64,000 bases of DNA from Actinomadura sp. NAK00032 (lineage in GTDB: Bacteria; Actinomycetota; Actinomycetes; Streptosporangiales; Streptosporangiaceae), in NCBI RefSeq assembly GCF_013364275.1, contig NZ_CP054932.1:3162001-3226000 (forward strand), given 5' to 3'. The position numbers were made by a program, and so were the translations under genes. Positions 33,446 to 41,380 of this stretch are shown here, one piece after another; within the stretch, counting starts at the first letter, position 1; each line of letters begins with the position of its first letter. The notes below the pieces were generated by a model. It was not told the origin of the DNA. It saw nothing but the letters and a program-made list of their open reading frames with translations, and did not search any database.

Positions 33446-34492
33446 TCAGGCGGGGACGGTGTCCGGGTCCTCGGCCTGGGTCAGGGCGCGGTCCACCAGC
33501 GGGGGCAGGTCGCGGACGAGCTTGGCCAGTTCGCGCAGGTCGCCGTCCACCAGGGCCTGCGGGCCGTCGCACAGGGCGGTCTCCGGGTGCGGGTGCACGT
33601 CGATGATCACGCCGTCGGCGCCGACCGCGATCGCGGCGCGGGTCAGCGGCAGGACGAGGTCGCGGCTGCCGCCCGAGTGCGACGGGTCCACGATGACCGG
33701 CAGGTGGGAGAGGCGCTGCGCCACCGGCACCGCGGAGATGTCGAGGGTGTTGCGGGTGGCCTTCTCGAAGGTGCGGATGCCGCGCTCGCACAGCACGATG
33801 TCGAGGTTGCCGCGCTGCGCGACGTACTCGGCGGCCATCAGCCACTCCTCGATCGTCCCGTTCATGCCGCGCTTGAGCATGACCGGCTTGCCGGACTCGC
33901 CCGCGGCCTGCAGGAGGGCGAAGTTCTGCGCGTTGCGGGTGCCGATCTGCAGCATGTCCGCGTAGGAGGCGACCAGTTCGACGTCGCCGGCGTCCACCAC
34001 CTCGGTGACGATCGGCATGCCCGTCTCCGCCCGCACGTCCGCGAGGATGCGCAGGCCCGCCTCGCCGAGGCCCTGGAACGCGTACGGGGACGTGCGCGGC
34101 TTGAAGGCGCCGCCGCGCAGCAGCGTCGCGCCCGCGGCCTGCGCCATCTGCGCGGCGCCGAGGGTCTGCTCCGGGGTCTCCACGGCGCACGGGCCGGCGA
34201 TCAGCGTCATCGTGCCGGGGCCGATCGGCACGCCGCCGACCCGCACCACCGAGCGCTCGCCGTGGTTCTCCCGGCTCACCAGCTTGTAGGGCGCCGAGAT
34301 GCGGATGACATCGCTGACGCCGCGCATCCCGCGCAGGTTGAGGGCGCCGAACTGCTGGACGTCGCCGACGAGGCCGACGATGGTCCGCTCCACGCCGCGG
34401 CTGACGAAGGCGTCACCTCCCGCCGTCTCGACCAGTGAGACGACGGCCTTGATATCCGCTTCGTTGGCCTCCGGGGCCATGACGACGACCAT
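33446..34492 (-). CDS. aroF: 3-deoxy-7-phosphoheptulonate synthase (type I beta, AroF-like)
   Basis: The 348-residue enzyme condenses phosphoenolpyruvate and erythrose-4-phosphate, the first step of the shikimate pathway. An N-terminal ferredoxin-like regulatory domain (about 1-70) precedes the barrel with AGPCAVETPEQ, RGGAFKPRTSPY, QIGTRNAQNF, KRGMNGTIEEW, VDPSHSGGSRD and DVHPHPE, covering PEP and metal sites. This is the Thermotoga/Bacillus-like type I beta, whereas the mycobacterial enzyme at the similar locus is type II. ATG 34492 has AGGAGAGG ten bases upstream. Expression appears controlled by the attenuator at 34561-34673. Confidence 0.95.
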   Translation of the reverse strand: MVVVMAPEANEADIKAVVSLVETAGGDAFVSRGVERTIVGLVGDVQQFGALNLRGMRGVSDVIRISAPYKLVSRENHGERSVVRVGGVPIGPGTMTLIAGPCAVETPEQTLGAAQMAQAAGATLLRGGAFKPRTSPYAFQGLGEAGLRILADVRAETGMPIVTEVVDAGDVELVASYADMLQIGTRNAQNFALLQAAGESGKPVMLKRGMNGTIEEWLMAAEYVAQRGNLDIVLCERGIRTFEKATRNTLDISAVPVAQRLSHLPVIVDPSHSGGSRDLVLPLTRAAIAVGADGVIIDVHPHPETALCDGPQALVDGDLRELAKLVRDLPPLVDRALTQAEDPDTVPA

Positions 34493-34560
34493 GCGTGTGC
34501 TGCCTCTCCTGTTTCGCCCGGAACCCCGGTGGGCCCCGCGGACGACCCTTGAAACAGAGA

Positions 34561-34588
34561 AAGCCCCGGGCCACTGGGCCCGGGGCTT
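34561..34588 (-). terminator. Attenuator terminator upstream of DAHP synthase
   Basis: A perfect 12-bp stem (34561-34572 with 34577-34588) has a four-base loop. On the minus strand it is followed by TTTCTCTGTTTC, giving a rare U-rich tail in this genome. It lies between the leader peptide stop and the enzyme start, the position expected of an attenuator. Confidence 0.85.
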
Positions 34589-34604
34589 CTCGATCCGTGG
34601 TCTG

Positions 34605-34673
34605 TCAGCGCAGCGTCTGGCAGACCAGCCGCCCGGGCTGGCCGTACCAAAAGAAATAGACGACGTTGCGCAC
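34605..34673 (-). CDS. Aromatic leader peptide (attenuator) for DAHP synthase
   Basis: A 22-codon frame starts at GTG 34673 and encodes VRNVVYFFWYGQPGRL and six more residues before TGA. Five consecutive aromatic codons Tyr-Phe-Phe-Trp-Tyr occupy 34644-34658, so ribosome stalling would sense all three end products. The stop codon sits next to a GGTCTG/CAGACC stem (34599-34626) and the terminator follows. A -10-like TACGCT (complement of 34681-34686) lies seven bases before the GTG, so the mRNA may begin exactly at the start codon. Confidence 0.85.
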   Translation of the reverse strand: MRNVVYFFWYGQPGRLVCQTLR

Positions 34674-34762
34674 GGGCCCAAGCGTATCCGATGCGCGCGG
34701 CGGCCATTCGCACCGCCCCCGAATATGGCTCAGCTCACGCCGGATGGCAGGATGGCCGCGTC

Positions 34763-35386
34763 ATGACCCACCCCGAGCACTCCGCACCGCAGCCGCGGGA
34801 CCTGCCGCCCGGCCAGTACGTCCCCCGCGGCTGGCCCGTCCTGCATTACGGCCCCGTGCCGAAGTTCCGTCCCGCGGACTGGGACTTCCGGGTCTTCGGC
34901 GCCACCGAGTCGGGCGGGCAGCACCGCTGGACCTGGGACGAGTTCGACGCGCTGCCGCGGGCCGGGGCGGTCTCCGACTTCCACTGCGTCACCAAGTTCA
35001 CGATCCCCGGCAACGAGTGGGAGGGCGTCCCCGGCACGGCGATCGTGGAGCTGGCGCCCCCCGCGCCGGACGTCACCCACGTGATGGTCTGGGCCGAGTA
35101 CGGCTACAGCGCCAACATCCGGATGAGCGACTTCCTCGCCGACGGGACCATGTTCGCCACCCACCACGACGGCGAGCGGCTGACCGCCGACCACGGGGCG
35201 CCGCTGCGCATCGTCGTCCCGCACCTGTACGCGTGGAAGAGCGTGAAGTGGGTCCGCGGCGTCGAGTACCTGGTGAAGGACCGCCGCGGGTTCTGGGAGG
35301 AGCGCGGCTACCACAACGTCGCCGACCCGTGGCGGGAGCAGCGCTACTCCTACCAGGAGGACGAGGGCGAGTCCCCGCCCCTGTGA
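34763..35386 (+). CDS. Molybdopterin-dependent oxidoreductase (sulfite-oxidase-like, SUOX fold)
   Basis: A 207-residue single-domain protein with WDFRVFGATESG, SDFHCVTKF carrying the Mo-ligand Cys75, NEWEGVPG and PHLYAWKSVKWVRGVEYL, as in YedY/MsrP-like and small actinobacterial SUOX proteins. No Tat signal is seen, so it is probably cytoplasmic, and there is no heme or dimerisation domain. The substrate is unknown. ATG 34763 is divergent from the DAHP synthase leader across about 90 bp; CAGGAT at about 34748 is a possible -10. Confidence 0.88.
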   Translation: MTHPEHSAPQPRDLPPGQYVPRGWPVLHYGPVPKFRPADWDFRVFGATESGGQHRWTWDEFDALPRAGAVSDFHCVTKFTIPGNEWEGVPGTAIVELAPPAPDVTHVMVWAEYGYSANIRMSDFLADGTMFATHHDGERLTADHGAPLRIVVPHLYAWKSVKWVRGVEYLVKDRRGFWEERGYHNVADPWREQRYSYQEDEGESPPL

Positions 35387-35392
35387 GGACGC

Positions 35393-35434
35393 GCCGCCCT
35401 GGACATGCCGCCCTGGACGTGCCGCCCTGGACGT
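35393..35434. repeat. 14-bp tandem repeat, three units
   Basis: GCCGCCCTGGACAT is followed by two copies of GCCGCCCTGGACGT, just after the SUOX-like stop and before the histidine kinase promoter. A CTGCAGGGCG tail can pair with the units. The remaining 85 bp to the kinase holds the inverted motif ACGGTA/TACCGT (about 35494-35510). Confidence 0.8.
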
Positions 35435-35518
35435 GCTGCAGGGCGTGGCCTATCCGAGACATTCGTAAATGGGCAACGGCCGGACCGCCGGGGACGGTAG
35501 ACGTTACCGTAAGTCGTC

Positions 35519-36841
35519 ATGGTCCTACCGTCCGTCGCAGATGCCGCGGTCCACGCCGCGGCCGCCGGCGCCGCCTCCGGGGTCTGGGCGCTGCGCCGGT
35601 GGTTCCGCCTGCCGCGCCGCGCGCCCGCCGACCCGGCCGAGGAGGCGGCGTTCGCGGCTCTCGGCCTGATCGCGCGGGCGTCGCCGCCGCTGCGCGCCGG
35701 GCTGACCGGCGAGGCGGCGCGGACGGCGGCGCGGGAGCTGCGGCCGCTGCTCGGCGCCGAGGCGGTCGCGCTGGTCGCCCTGCGCCCCGCGCAGGCCCCG
35801 GGCCGCCTCGGCGACGCGGCGGGCGGTGACCCCTTCCGGGCCGCGCCCCGGCTGCTGGCCTGGGACGGCGCCGGCGGCGGCGCCCACGCGGCCGAGGCCG
35901 TCGGGCTCGCGGTGCCCGTGCTCGCGTCCGGCCGCCCCAGGGCCGGCGCCCCGGAGCCGGTCGGCTGCGCCGATCCGCACTGCCCCGTCCAGGTCGCGCT
36001 GACCGCGCCCCTCACCGTGGCCGGACGGGTCGAGGGCACGCTCACCGCGTACTGGCGCAGCGTGACGGCGGCGCGGATCCGCGCCGTCGGCGAGGCGGCC
36101 CGGTTCGTCGCCGGGCAGCTGGAGCTGGCCGAACTGGACACCGCCCGCGTCCGGCTCGGCGAGGCCGAGACGCGCGCGCTGCGCGCCCAGATCTCGCCGC
36201 ACTTCGTCTACAACTCGCTGACCACGATCGCCTCGTTCGTCCGCACCGACCCCGCCCGCGCCCGCGCCCTGCTGCTGGACTTCGCCGACTTCGCCCGCTA
36301 CTCCTTCCGCGACGGCCGCGACTTCACCACCCTCGCCGACGAGCTGCGCTCCATCGACCGCTACCTGCTGCTGGAGCGGGCCAGGTTCGGCGAGCGGCTG
36401 AAGTGCAGCGTCGACGTCGCGCCGGAGGTGCTGCCGGTCGCCGTCCCGTTCCTGGCGCTGCAGCCGCTCGTCGAGAACGCCGTCCGGCACGGGATGGCGG
36501 GGCGGCGCGGGCCGTTCCACATCACGATCGTCGCGCGCGACTCGGGGGCCGAGGCCGCGATCAGCGTGGAGGACGACGGCGCCGGCATGGACCCCGAGCG
36601 GCTCCAGGAGATCCTGTCCGCGCCGCTCGGCCGGCCCGGCCCGACCGGCTGGGGCAGCGTCCCGGCGCGGCCCCGCAAGGACGGGCGCGCCGACCCGGGC
36701 ATCGGCCTCGCCAACGTCGACGAGCGGCTGCGGCAGGTCTACGGCGAGGACTACGGGCTCACCGTCGAGACAGCGCTCGGCGCCGGAACCAAGGTCAGAT
36801 TACGCGTGCCGAAGTGCCGTCCAGGGGTCTTTCTGGAGTGA
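35519..36841 (+). CDS. LytS-type sensor histidine kinase
   Basis: A 440-residue kinase: a short N-terminal hydrophobic segment, a GAF-like domain (about 45-205, with CADPHCPVQVALTAPLTV), the His_kinase domain ALRAQISPHFVYNSLTTI with His228, and HATPase_c with ENAVRHGM and EDDGAGMDPERL. It lacks the five-span LytS sensor, so sensing is probably by the GAF region. The partner regulator starts 76 bp downstream and the symporter follows, suggesting it reports on an imported carboxylate or similar solute, as inferred from gene order. Confidence 0.9.
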   Translation: MVLPSVADAAVHAAAAGAASGVWALRRWFRLPRRAPADPAEEAAFAALGLIARASPPLRAGLTGEAARTAARELRPLLGAEAVALVALRPAQAPGRLGDAAGGDPFRAAPRLLAWDGAGGGAHAAEAVGLAVPVLASGRPRAGAPEPVGCADPHCPVQVALTAPLTVAGRVEGTLTAYWRSVTAARIRAVGEAARFVAGQLELAELDTARVRLGEAETRALRAQISPHFVYNSLTTIASFVRTDPARARALLLDFADFARYSFRDGRDFTTLADELRSIDRYLLLERARFGERLKCSVDVAPEVLPVAVPFLALQPLVENAVRHGMAGRRGPFHITIVARDSGAEAAISVEDDGAGMDPERLQEILSAPLGRPGPTGWGSVPARPRKDGRADPGIGLANVDERLRQVYGEDYGLTVETALGAGTKVRLRVPKCRPGVFLE

Positions 36842-36917
36842 CGCCCGGCCCCGCGGCGCGACACTCACTTCCTGGAATCGATTGCGGACGGACGGTAATC
36901 GCGGCAAAGTCGCCCTC

Positions 36918-37751
36918 ATGCTCCACGTCCTCGCCGTCGACGATGAACGCCCCGCATTGGAGGAACTGGCCTATCTCCTCCGCCAGGACCCGCGGATCGG
37001 GCAGGTCACCGGCGCGGGGGACGCCTCGTGCGCGCTCCGCGACCTGAGCCGCATGCTCGTGGAGGGCGAGCGCCTCGACGCCGTGTTCCTGGACATCCGG
37101 ATGCCGGGCCTCGACGGGCTCGACTTCACCCGGCTGCTCACCGGGTTCTCCGCGCCCCCGCACGTGGTGTTCGTGACCGCGCACGACGACTGCGCCGTCA
37201 CCGCCTACGAGCTCGGCGCGCTCGACTACCTGCTGAAGCCGGTCCGGCAGGAGCGGCTCGCCGAGTCGGTCCGCCGCGTCGCCGAGGCCGTGCACCGCAC
37301 GGGCCCGCCCGCCCCGGAGGCCCCCGCGCCCGACGACGAGCTGATCCCCGTCGAGCTCGGCGGCCGCACCCGGCTCGTCTCCCGCCGCACGGTGACGCAC
37401 GTGGAGGCGCAGGGCGACTACGTCCGGCTGCACACCGCCGACGGCGGGTACCTGGTCCGGATGCCGCTGTCGGCGCTGACCAAGCGGTGGGAGACCGCCG
37501 GGTTCATCCGGATCCACCGCAGCACCCTGGTCGCGTCCGCGCACATCACCGAGGTGCGCTTCGACGGCGGCCGCGCCGCCGTCCGGATCGGCGACGAGCT
37601 GCTGCAGGTCAGCCGCCGGCACACCCGCGAGGTGCGGGACCGCCTGGTCCGCCGGTTCCACCACCCGGAGGGCGGCCCGCCGGACGCCGGCCGTCCGGCG
37701 GGCGGCGCGGCGGCGGGCGGCGCGGCCGAGGAGGCGGGCGATGGCCGGTGA
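36918..37751 (+). CDS. LytTR-family response regulator
   Basis: A 277-residue regulator: receiver domain with AVDDERPALEEL, phosphoacceptor Asp59 (VFLDIRMPGLDG) and Lys in DYLLKPVRQERL. A LytTR DNA-binding domain follows (about 145-245; VEAQGDYVRLHTADGGYLVR, FIRIHRSTLV). The C-terminal tail is low-complexity Gly/Ala. The start at ATG 36918 aligns with the conserved receiver start. Its end overlaps the small membrane protein gene by 11 bases, so the regulator and transporter genes are co-transcribed. Confidence 0.93.
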   Translation: MLHVLAVDDERPALEELAYLLRQDPRIGQVTGAGDASCALRDLSRMLVEGERLDAVFLDIRMPGLDGLDFTRLLTGFSAPPHVVFVTAHDDCAVTAYELGALDYLLKPVRQERLAESVRRVAEAVHRTGPPAPEAPAPDDELIPVELGGRTRLVSRRTVTHVEAQGDYVRLHTADGGYLVRMPLSALTKRWETAGFIRIHRSTLVASAHITEVRFDGGRAAVRIGDELLQVSRRHTREVRDRLVRRFHHPEGGPPDAGRPAGGAAAGGAAEEAGDGR

Positions 37752-38166
37752 GCACCGGGCGGTGCTGCCGGCGGAGCCCGCCGTCCGCGCGGCGGGGGAG
37801 GGCGCCGCACGGCCGGCCGCCCGGGCCGCCGCCCCCGAGGCACCGGACGCCGACCCGCTCCATACCGGCCCGCCCCGATCCGCCGCGTCCGGCACTGCCC
37901 CGCCGGGGCCGCCCGGCCCGGCCGAGACGCGCGCCCTGATCCGCGCCCAGCTGCGGACCGCGCTCGGCACCTGCGCGATGGTCATGTCCGTCCTGGCCGG
38001 CCTGCCGCTGCTGGCGCTCGTCCCGCCGGTCGCGCGCGTCCGCGCGCACGGGCTGCCGGTGCTGTGGCTCGTCCTCGCCGCCGGCGTCCAGCCGGTCTGG
38101 ATCGCGGTCGCGGTCCGCCAGTTGAGACGGGCCGAACGGGCCGAGCGCGCGCTGGACCGCCGGTGA
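37741..38166 (+). CDS. Small membrane protein (DUF485-like) linked to the symporter
   Basis: A 141-residue protein with a disordered Ala/Pro/Gly N-terminal half (1-62) and two membrane spans (about 75-97 and 107-127) before a basic end. Small two-span proteins of the DUF485 type regularly precede acetate/solute symporter genes, and this one overlaps both neighbours (11 bases upstream, GTGA downstream). It is probably an accessory subunit; by eye the family match is only approximate. Confidence 0.75.
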   Translation: MAGEHRAVLPAEPAVRAAGEGAARPAARAAAPEAPDADPLHTGPPRSAASGTAPPGPPGPAETRALIRAQLRTALGTCAMVMSVLAGLPLLALVPPVARVRAHGLPVLWLVLAAGVQPVWIAVAVRQLRRAERAERALDRR

Positions 38167-39878
38167 CCGCGCCCGCCGCGGCGGCCGCGCTCATCGCGCC
38201 GGCCGTGCTGCTCGGGGTGACGGCCGCGCTCGGCGTGTACGGGCGCCGCTCCGCCCGCACGGCCTGCGACCTCCTGGTCGCCTCGCGCGGCGTCACGCCC
38301 TGGCGGAACGCGTCCGCGATCAGCGGCGAGTACATCTCCGCCGCCGCCTTCCTCGGCACCGCCGGGCTCGTCCTCGCCTACGGCGCCGACATGCTGTGGC
38401 TGCCCATCGCCGCGACCGCCGGGCACGTCCTGCTGCTGGCGTTCGTGACCGCGCCGCTGCGCCGCTCCGGCGCCTACACGCTCTCCGACTTCGCCGAATG
38501 GCGGCTCGGCTCGCGCGCCGTCCGCCACCTCGTCACCGGCTGCGTCTGCTTCGCCGGCTGGTTCTACCTGCTGCCGCAGTTCCAGGGCGCGGGCGTGACG
38601 CTGCGCGTGCTGACCGGCGCCCCGGCCTGGGCCGGCTGGGCCGTCGTGGTCGCCGTCACGCTGGCGCTCGTCCTGTCCGGCGGGATGCGCAGCATCACCA
38701 CCGTCCAGGCCGCCCAGTACTGGGTGAAGCTGGTCGCGGTGGCGGTGCCCGCGGCCGCGCTGCTCGGGATGTGGCACCTGCACGGCGCCCCCGGCCCGCT
38801 CGGCGCCGGCGTCCCGCGGTTCGAGCAGGCCACGCGGGTGGACGTCCGCACCGGCGTGACCGTCACCGTCCCCGCCGACGTCACCGTCACCGCACGGGGC
38901 AGCGTGGACGGCGCCCACCGGCACGGCGGCGCGGTCCGCCTGCCCGCGGGGCGGCACACCATCGGCCGCGGCACGACCGTGGTCTTCCCCGCCGGGACGC
39001 CCGTGCCGCACGCCGAGCGCCTGCCCGTCCAGGACGGCGGCACCTGGGCGACACCGTTCGCGCGCGGCGATCGGCACGAACTGTTCCGCACCTACTCGGC
39101 GATGCTGGCCATCCTGCTCGGCACGATGGGGTTACCGCACATCCTGATGCGCTTCTACACCAGCACGTCCGGAAGCGCCGCGCGCCGCACGGCCGCGATC
39201 GTACCCGTCCTCCTCGCCCTGTTCTTCCTGTTCCCCGTCCTCTACGGGACGCTGGGACGCCTGTACGCGCCCGAACTCCTCATGACCGGCGACACCGACG
39301 CGACCCTCCTGCTGCTCCCGAAGCGGATCATCCCCGGGCCGCCCGGCGCGCTGCTCACCGGCCTCGTCACCGCCGGGGCCTTCGCCGCGTTCATCGCCAC
39401 CTCCTGCGGCCTCGCCGTCGCCATCGGCGGGACGCTCGCGCAGTGCGCCCGCCGCGCCGGCCCGGCCGCGTTCCGGCGCGGCGTCCTGGTCGCGCTCGCC
39501 GCGCCGCTCGTCCTGCTGCCGGGCCTCGGCGCGCAGGGCGCGGCGGGCCTGGTCACCATGGCCCTCGGCGTCTCTGCCTGCTCGCTGTGCCCGCTGCTGC
39601 TGCTCGGCATCTGGTGGCGCGGGCTGACCGCCGCCGGCGCCGCCGCGGGCCTCGCCACCGGCGGCGGTCTCGCCGTCGCCGCCGGGCTCGCCCGCCTCTT
39701 CCGCGACGCGCCCACGGGCTGGCCGGCGACCGTCCTGGACCAGCCCGTCCTGCTGATCGCCCCGGCCGCCTTCGCGACCATGGTCGCGGTGTCCCTGCTG
39801 ACCCGCCGCCGCGTCCCCCGCCACACCGACGGGGCCCTGCGCCGCCTGCACCTCCCCGAGGACCTCCGCGCCGGGTGA
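38163..39878 (+). CDS. Sodium:solute symporter (SSS family, ActP-like)
   Basis: The 571-residue transporter has about thirteen hydrophobic segments. Family motifs include ASRGVTPWRNASAISGEYIS near the N-terminus, GAYTLSDFAEWRLG, SGGMRSITTVQAAQYWVKL and GTMGLPHILMRFYTST. An extra extracytoplasmic insert of about 80 residues (beta-rich, around 215-300, with repeated VTVTV-like strings) sits between spans. GTG 38163 is set by the GTGA overlap. A probable substrate is acetate or another monocarboxylate, inferred from the LytSR plus DUF485-like context. Confidence 0.9.
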   Translation: MTAPAAAAALIAPAVLLGVTAALGVYGRRSARTACDLLVASRGVTPWRNASAISGEYISAAAFLGTAGLVLAYGADMLWLPIAATAGHVLLLAFVTAPLRRSGAYTLSDFAEWRLGSRAVRHLVTGCVCFAGWFYLLPQFQGAGVTLRVLTGAPAWAGWAVVVAVTLALVLSGGMRSITTVQAAQYWVKLVAVAVPAAALLGMWHLHGAPGPLGAGVPRFEQATRVDVRTGVTVTVPADVTVTARGSVDGAHRHGGAVRLPAGRHTIGRGTTVVFPAGTPVPHAERLPVQDGGTWATPFARGDRHELFRTYSAMLAILLGTMGLPHILMRFYTSTSGSAARRTAAIVPVLLALFFLFPVLYGTLGRLYAPELLMTGDTDATLLLLPKRIIPGPPGALLTGLVTAGAFAAFIATSCGLAVAIGGTLAQCARRAGPAAFRRGVLVALAAPLVLLPGLGAQGAAGLVTMALGVSACSLCPLLLLGIWWRGLTAAGAAAGLATGGGLAVAAGLARLFRDAPTGWPATVLDQPVLLIAPAAFATMVAVSLLTRRRVPRHTDGALRRLHLPEDLRAG

Positions 39879-40264
39879 AGCCCCGCGATCCGGCCACGAA
39901 CGGCACCCGTGCCGCGGGGACCGTCCGCGCCCGACCGCTCGTCCCGCCGGACCGACCGCTCGTCGCGTGACTACGCTACGCACATCTATGACTACGTACC
40001 GTTCGCCGATGCCCGTGTTCTCCTGGTGCCGCCGGGCCGTGCCGCGCGTCTAGTGTTCTCAGTGGCACCACACGCCACACCGCCACCGGAGGGGCGGGCG
40101 GCCCCTCGGCCGCGGAACCTCCCACAACAGCAAATCCCGGAGATCCGGCACAGGCCGGATCGGAGTCGCCGGATCCCGTACCGGGGGGGTGGGATCCGGC
40201 GGCCTGTGGCTCGGGCGCCGCTGAACAGTCGGGGGGTTGTTCAGCGGCGTCCGAGTCGTATTTG
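39879..40264. other. Spacer with a short ORF and two strong hairpins
   Basis: The region between the symporter and the converging nfo gene has no standard gene. A 21-codon frame at 39988-40053 (MTTYRSPMPVFSWCRRAVPR and one more residue) follows a TACGCT hexamer and could be an unassigned leader peptide. A perfect 10-bp stem lies at 40168-40177/40191-40200, and an 11-bp perfect stem at 40216-40226/40239-40249 extends outward with a few wobble pairs. The hairpins probably terminate symporter transcription. Confidence 0.55.
40208..40257. terminator. Long hairpin downstream of the symporter
   Basis: CGCCGCTGAAC (40216-40226) pairs with GTTCAGCGGCG (40239-40249), with further outer pairs between CTCGG and CCGAG. 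A TTTGTTTTTTG run at about 40260-40271 follows it on the plus strand, giving a true intrinsic-terminator shape. Confidence 0.75.
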
Positions 40265-40440
40265 TTTTTTGCCCTTGGCGTCAGGCGCTAGGGCGCCTTC
40301 CTTCGGCGGGCAAAAGTGCGATTGCTGCATCGCTTCGGCTCGCCTTGCGGCTCGCTGCGCGATCAGGTTTCTCGCTTCGCTCGCGACCTGCCTTCGGACG
40401 CAATCGCGACGGCCCAGGTTGTCGCCGGGCTGAGGTGGTG
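40265..40440. repeat. Dispersed intergenic repeat, copy 2
   Basis: Homologous to 6475-6650 in the same orientation. Differences are scattered substitutions and one-base indels, with the same block order preserved. A shorter fragment with GGCTCGCCTGGCGGCTCGCTG continues at about 40480-40503, right before the nfo stop, hinting at partial duplication. Confidence 0.7.
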
Positions 40441-40511
40441 GCCGGTGCCGTCGCAGTAGTGGGTTGCGGTTTTGCCGTGCGGCTCGCCTGGCGGCTCGCT
40501 GGGTTACTGCT

Positions 40512-41360
40512 CTATGCGGTGCGGAGGCGCTTGAGGGTTTCTATGTCTTTTGCGTGGGGTTCGGGGGCTCGGCCCGGGGTTTCGATCAGGAAGGGGAGGC
40601 CCTGGACGGCGGGGTGCGCGAAGAGGTCGGCGAAGGGGTGCTCGCCGATGTGGCCGGCGCCGATGTTCTCGTGGCGGTCGCGGCCGGAGGCGCAGGGGTC
40701 CTTGGAGTCGTTGGCGTGGATCAGCTTCAGGCGGCCCTCGCCGACGGTGGCGACCAGGGCGTCGATGGTCTGCTTGGCGCCGCCGGGGGCGGCCAGGTCA
40801 TGGCCCGCGGCGAACGCGTGGCAGGTGTCGAAGCAGACGCCGAGCTTCGGGTGGTGCTCCAGCTTCTCGAAGAAGGGGCCGAGGTCCTGGACCATGGCGC
40901 AGAGCATGTTGTTCTGCCCGGCCATGGGCTCCAGGAGGAGGTCGGGGCCGTCCTCGGGGATCTCCTCCAGGAGGGGGAGGACGTGCTCGTGGACCTGGGC
41001 CATGGCCTCGTCGTAGGTCTGGCTCACGGCGGAGCCGGTGTGGACGACGACGCCGCGGGCGCCGATGGCCCGGCCGCGGACCAGGGAGTGGCGGACCGTC
41101 GCGATCGACTTCTCGAGGGTCTCGGGCGTGGGCGAACCGAAGTTGACCAGGTACGGAGCGTGCACGTACACGGGGATGCCGTGCTCGCGGAGCTTGGCGT
41201 CCTCGGCGGGCTTGCCCTCGGGCAGCGCCCAGCCGCGCGGGTTCGCGACGAACACCTGGATCGCCTCGGCGCCGATCTGCGCGGCGTACTTCAGGCCGCC
41301 GGTGGCGAGGCCGCCGGCCACGGGGACATGGGCCCCGACGGGGCTGTTCGGTGAGGTCAT
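40512..41360 (-). CDS. nfo: Deoxyribonuclease IV (AP endonuclease IV)
   Basis: A 282-residue metal-dependent TIM-barrel enzyme that cleaves DNA at abasic sites in base-excision repair. Family signatures are complete: VHAPYLVNFGSP, VVHTGSA, LLLEPMAGQNN, GVCFDTCHAFAAGHD and HANDSKDPCASGRDRHENIG. These provide the His/Glu/Asp ligands of the trinuclear zinc site. ATG 41360 is the likely start (MTSPNSPVGAH), since the frame upstream overlaps the end of pknL; TACGCT at about 41370-41375 on the minus strand could be its -10. Confidence 0.95.
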   Translation of the reverse strand: MTSPNSPVGAHVPVAGGLATGGLKYAAQIGAEAIQVFVANPRGWALPEGKPAEDAKLREHGIPVYVHAPYLVNFGSPTPETLEKSIATVRHSLVRGRAIGARGVVVHTGSAVSQTYDEAMAQVHEHVLPLLEEIPEDGPDLLLEPMAGQNNMLCAMVQDLGPFFEKLEHHPKLGVCFDTCHAFAAGHDLAAPGGAKQTIDALVATVGEGRLKLIHANDSKDPCASGRDRHENIGAGHIGEHPFADLFAHPAVQGLPFLIETPGRAPEPHAKDIETLKRLRTA

Positions 41361-41380
41361 AGCCGGTTCAGCGTATCCGG

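Noticed and set aside
32259..34190. Upstream extension of the DUF5954-like frame through the EamA and DAHP synthase genes
   Set aside because: Composition is shadow-like and both overlapped genes have clear families and starts.
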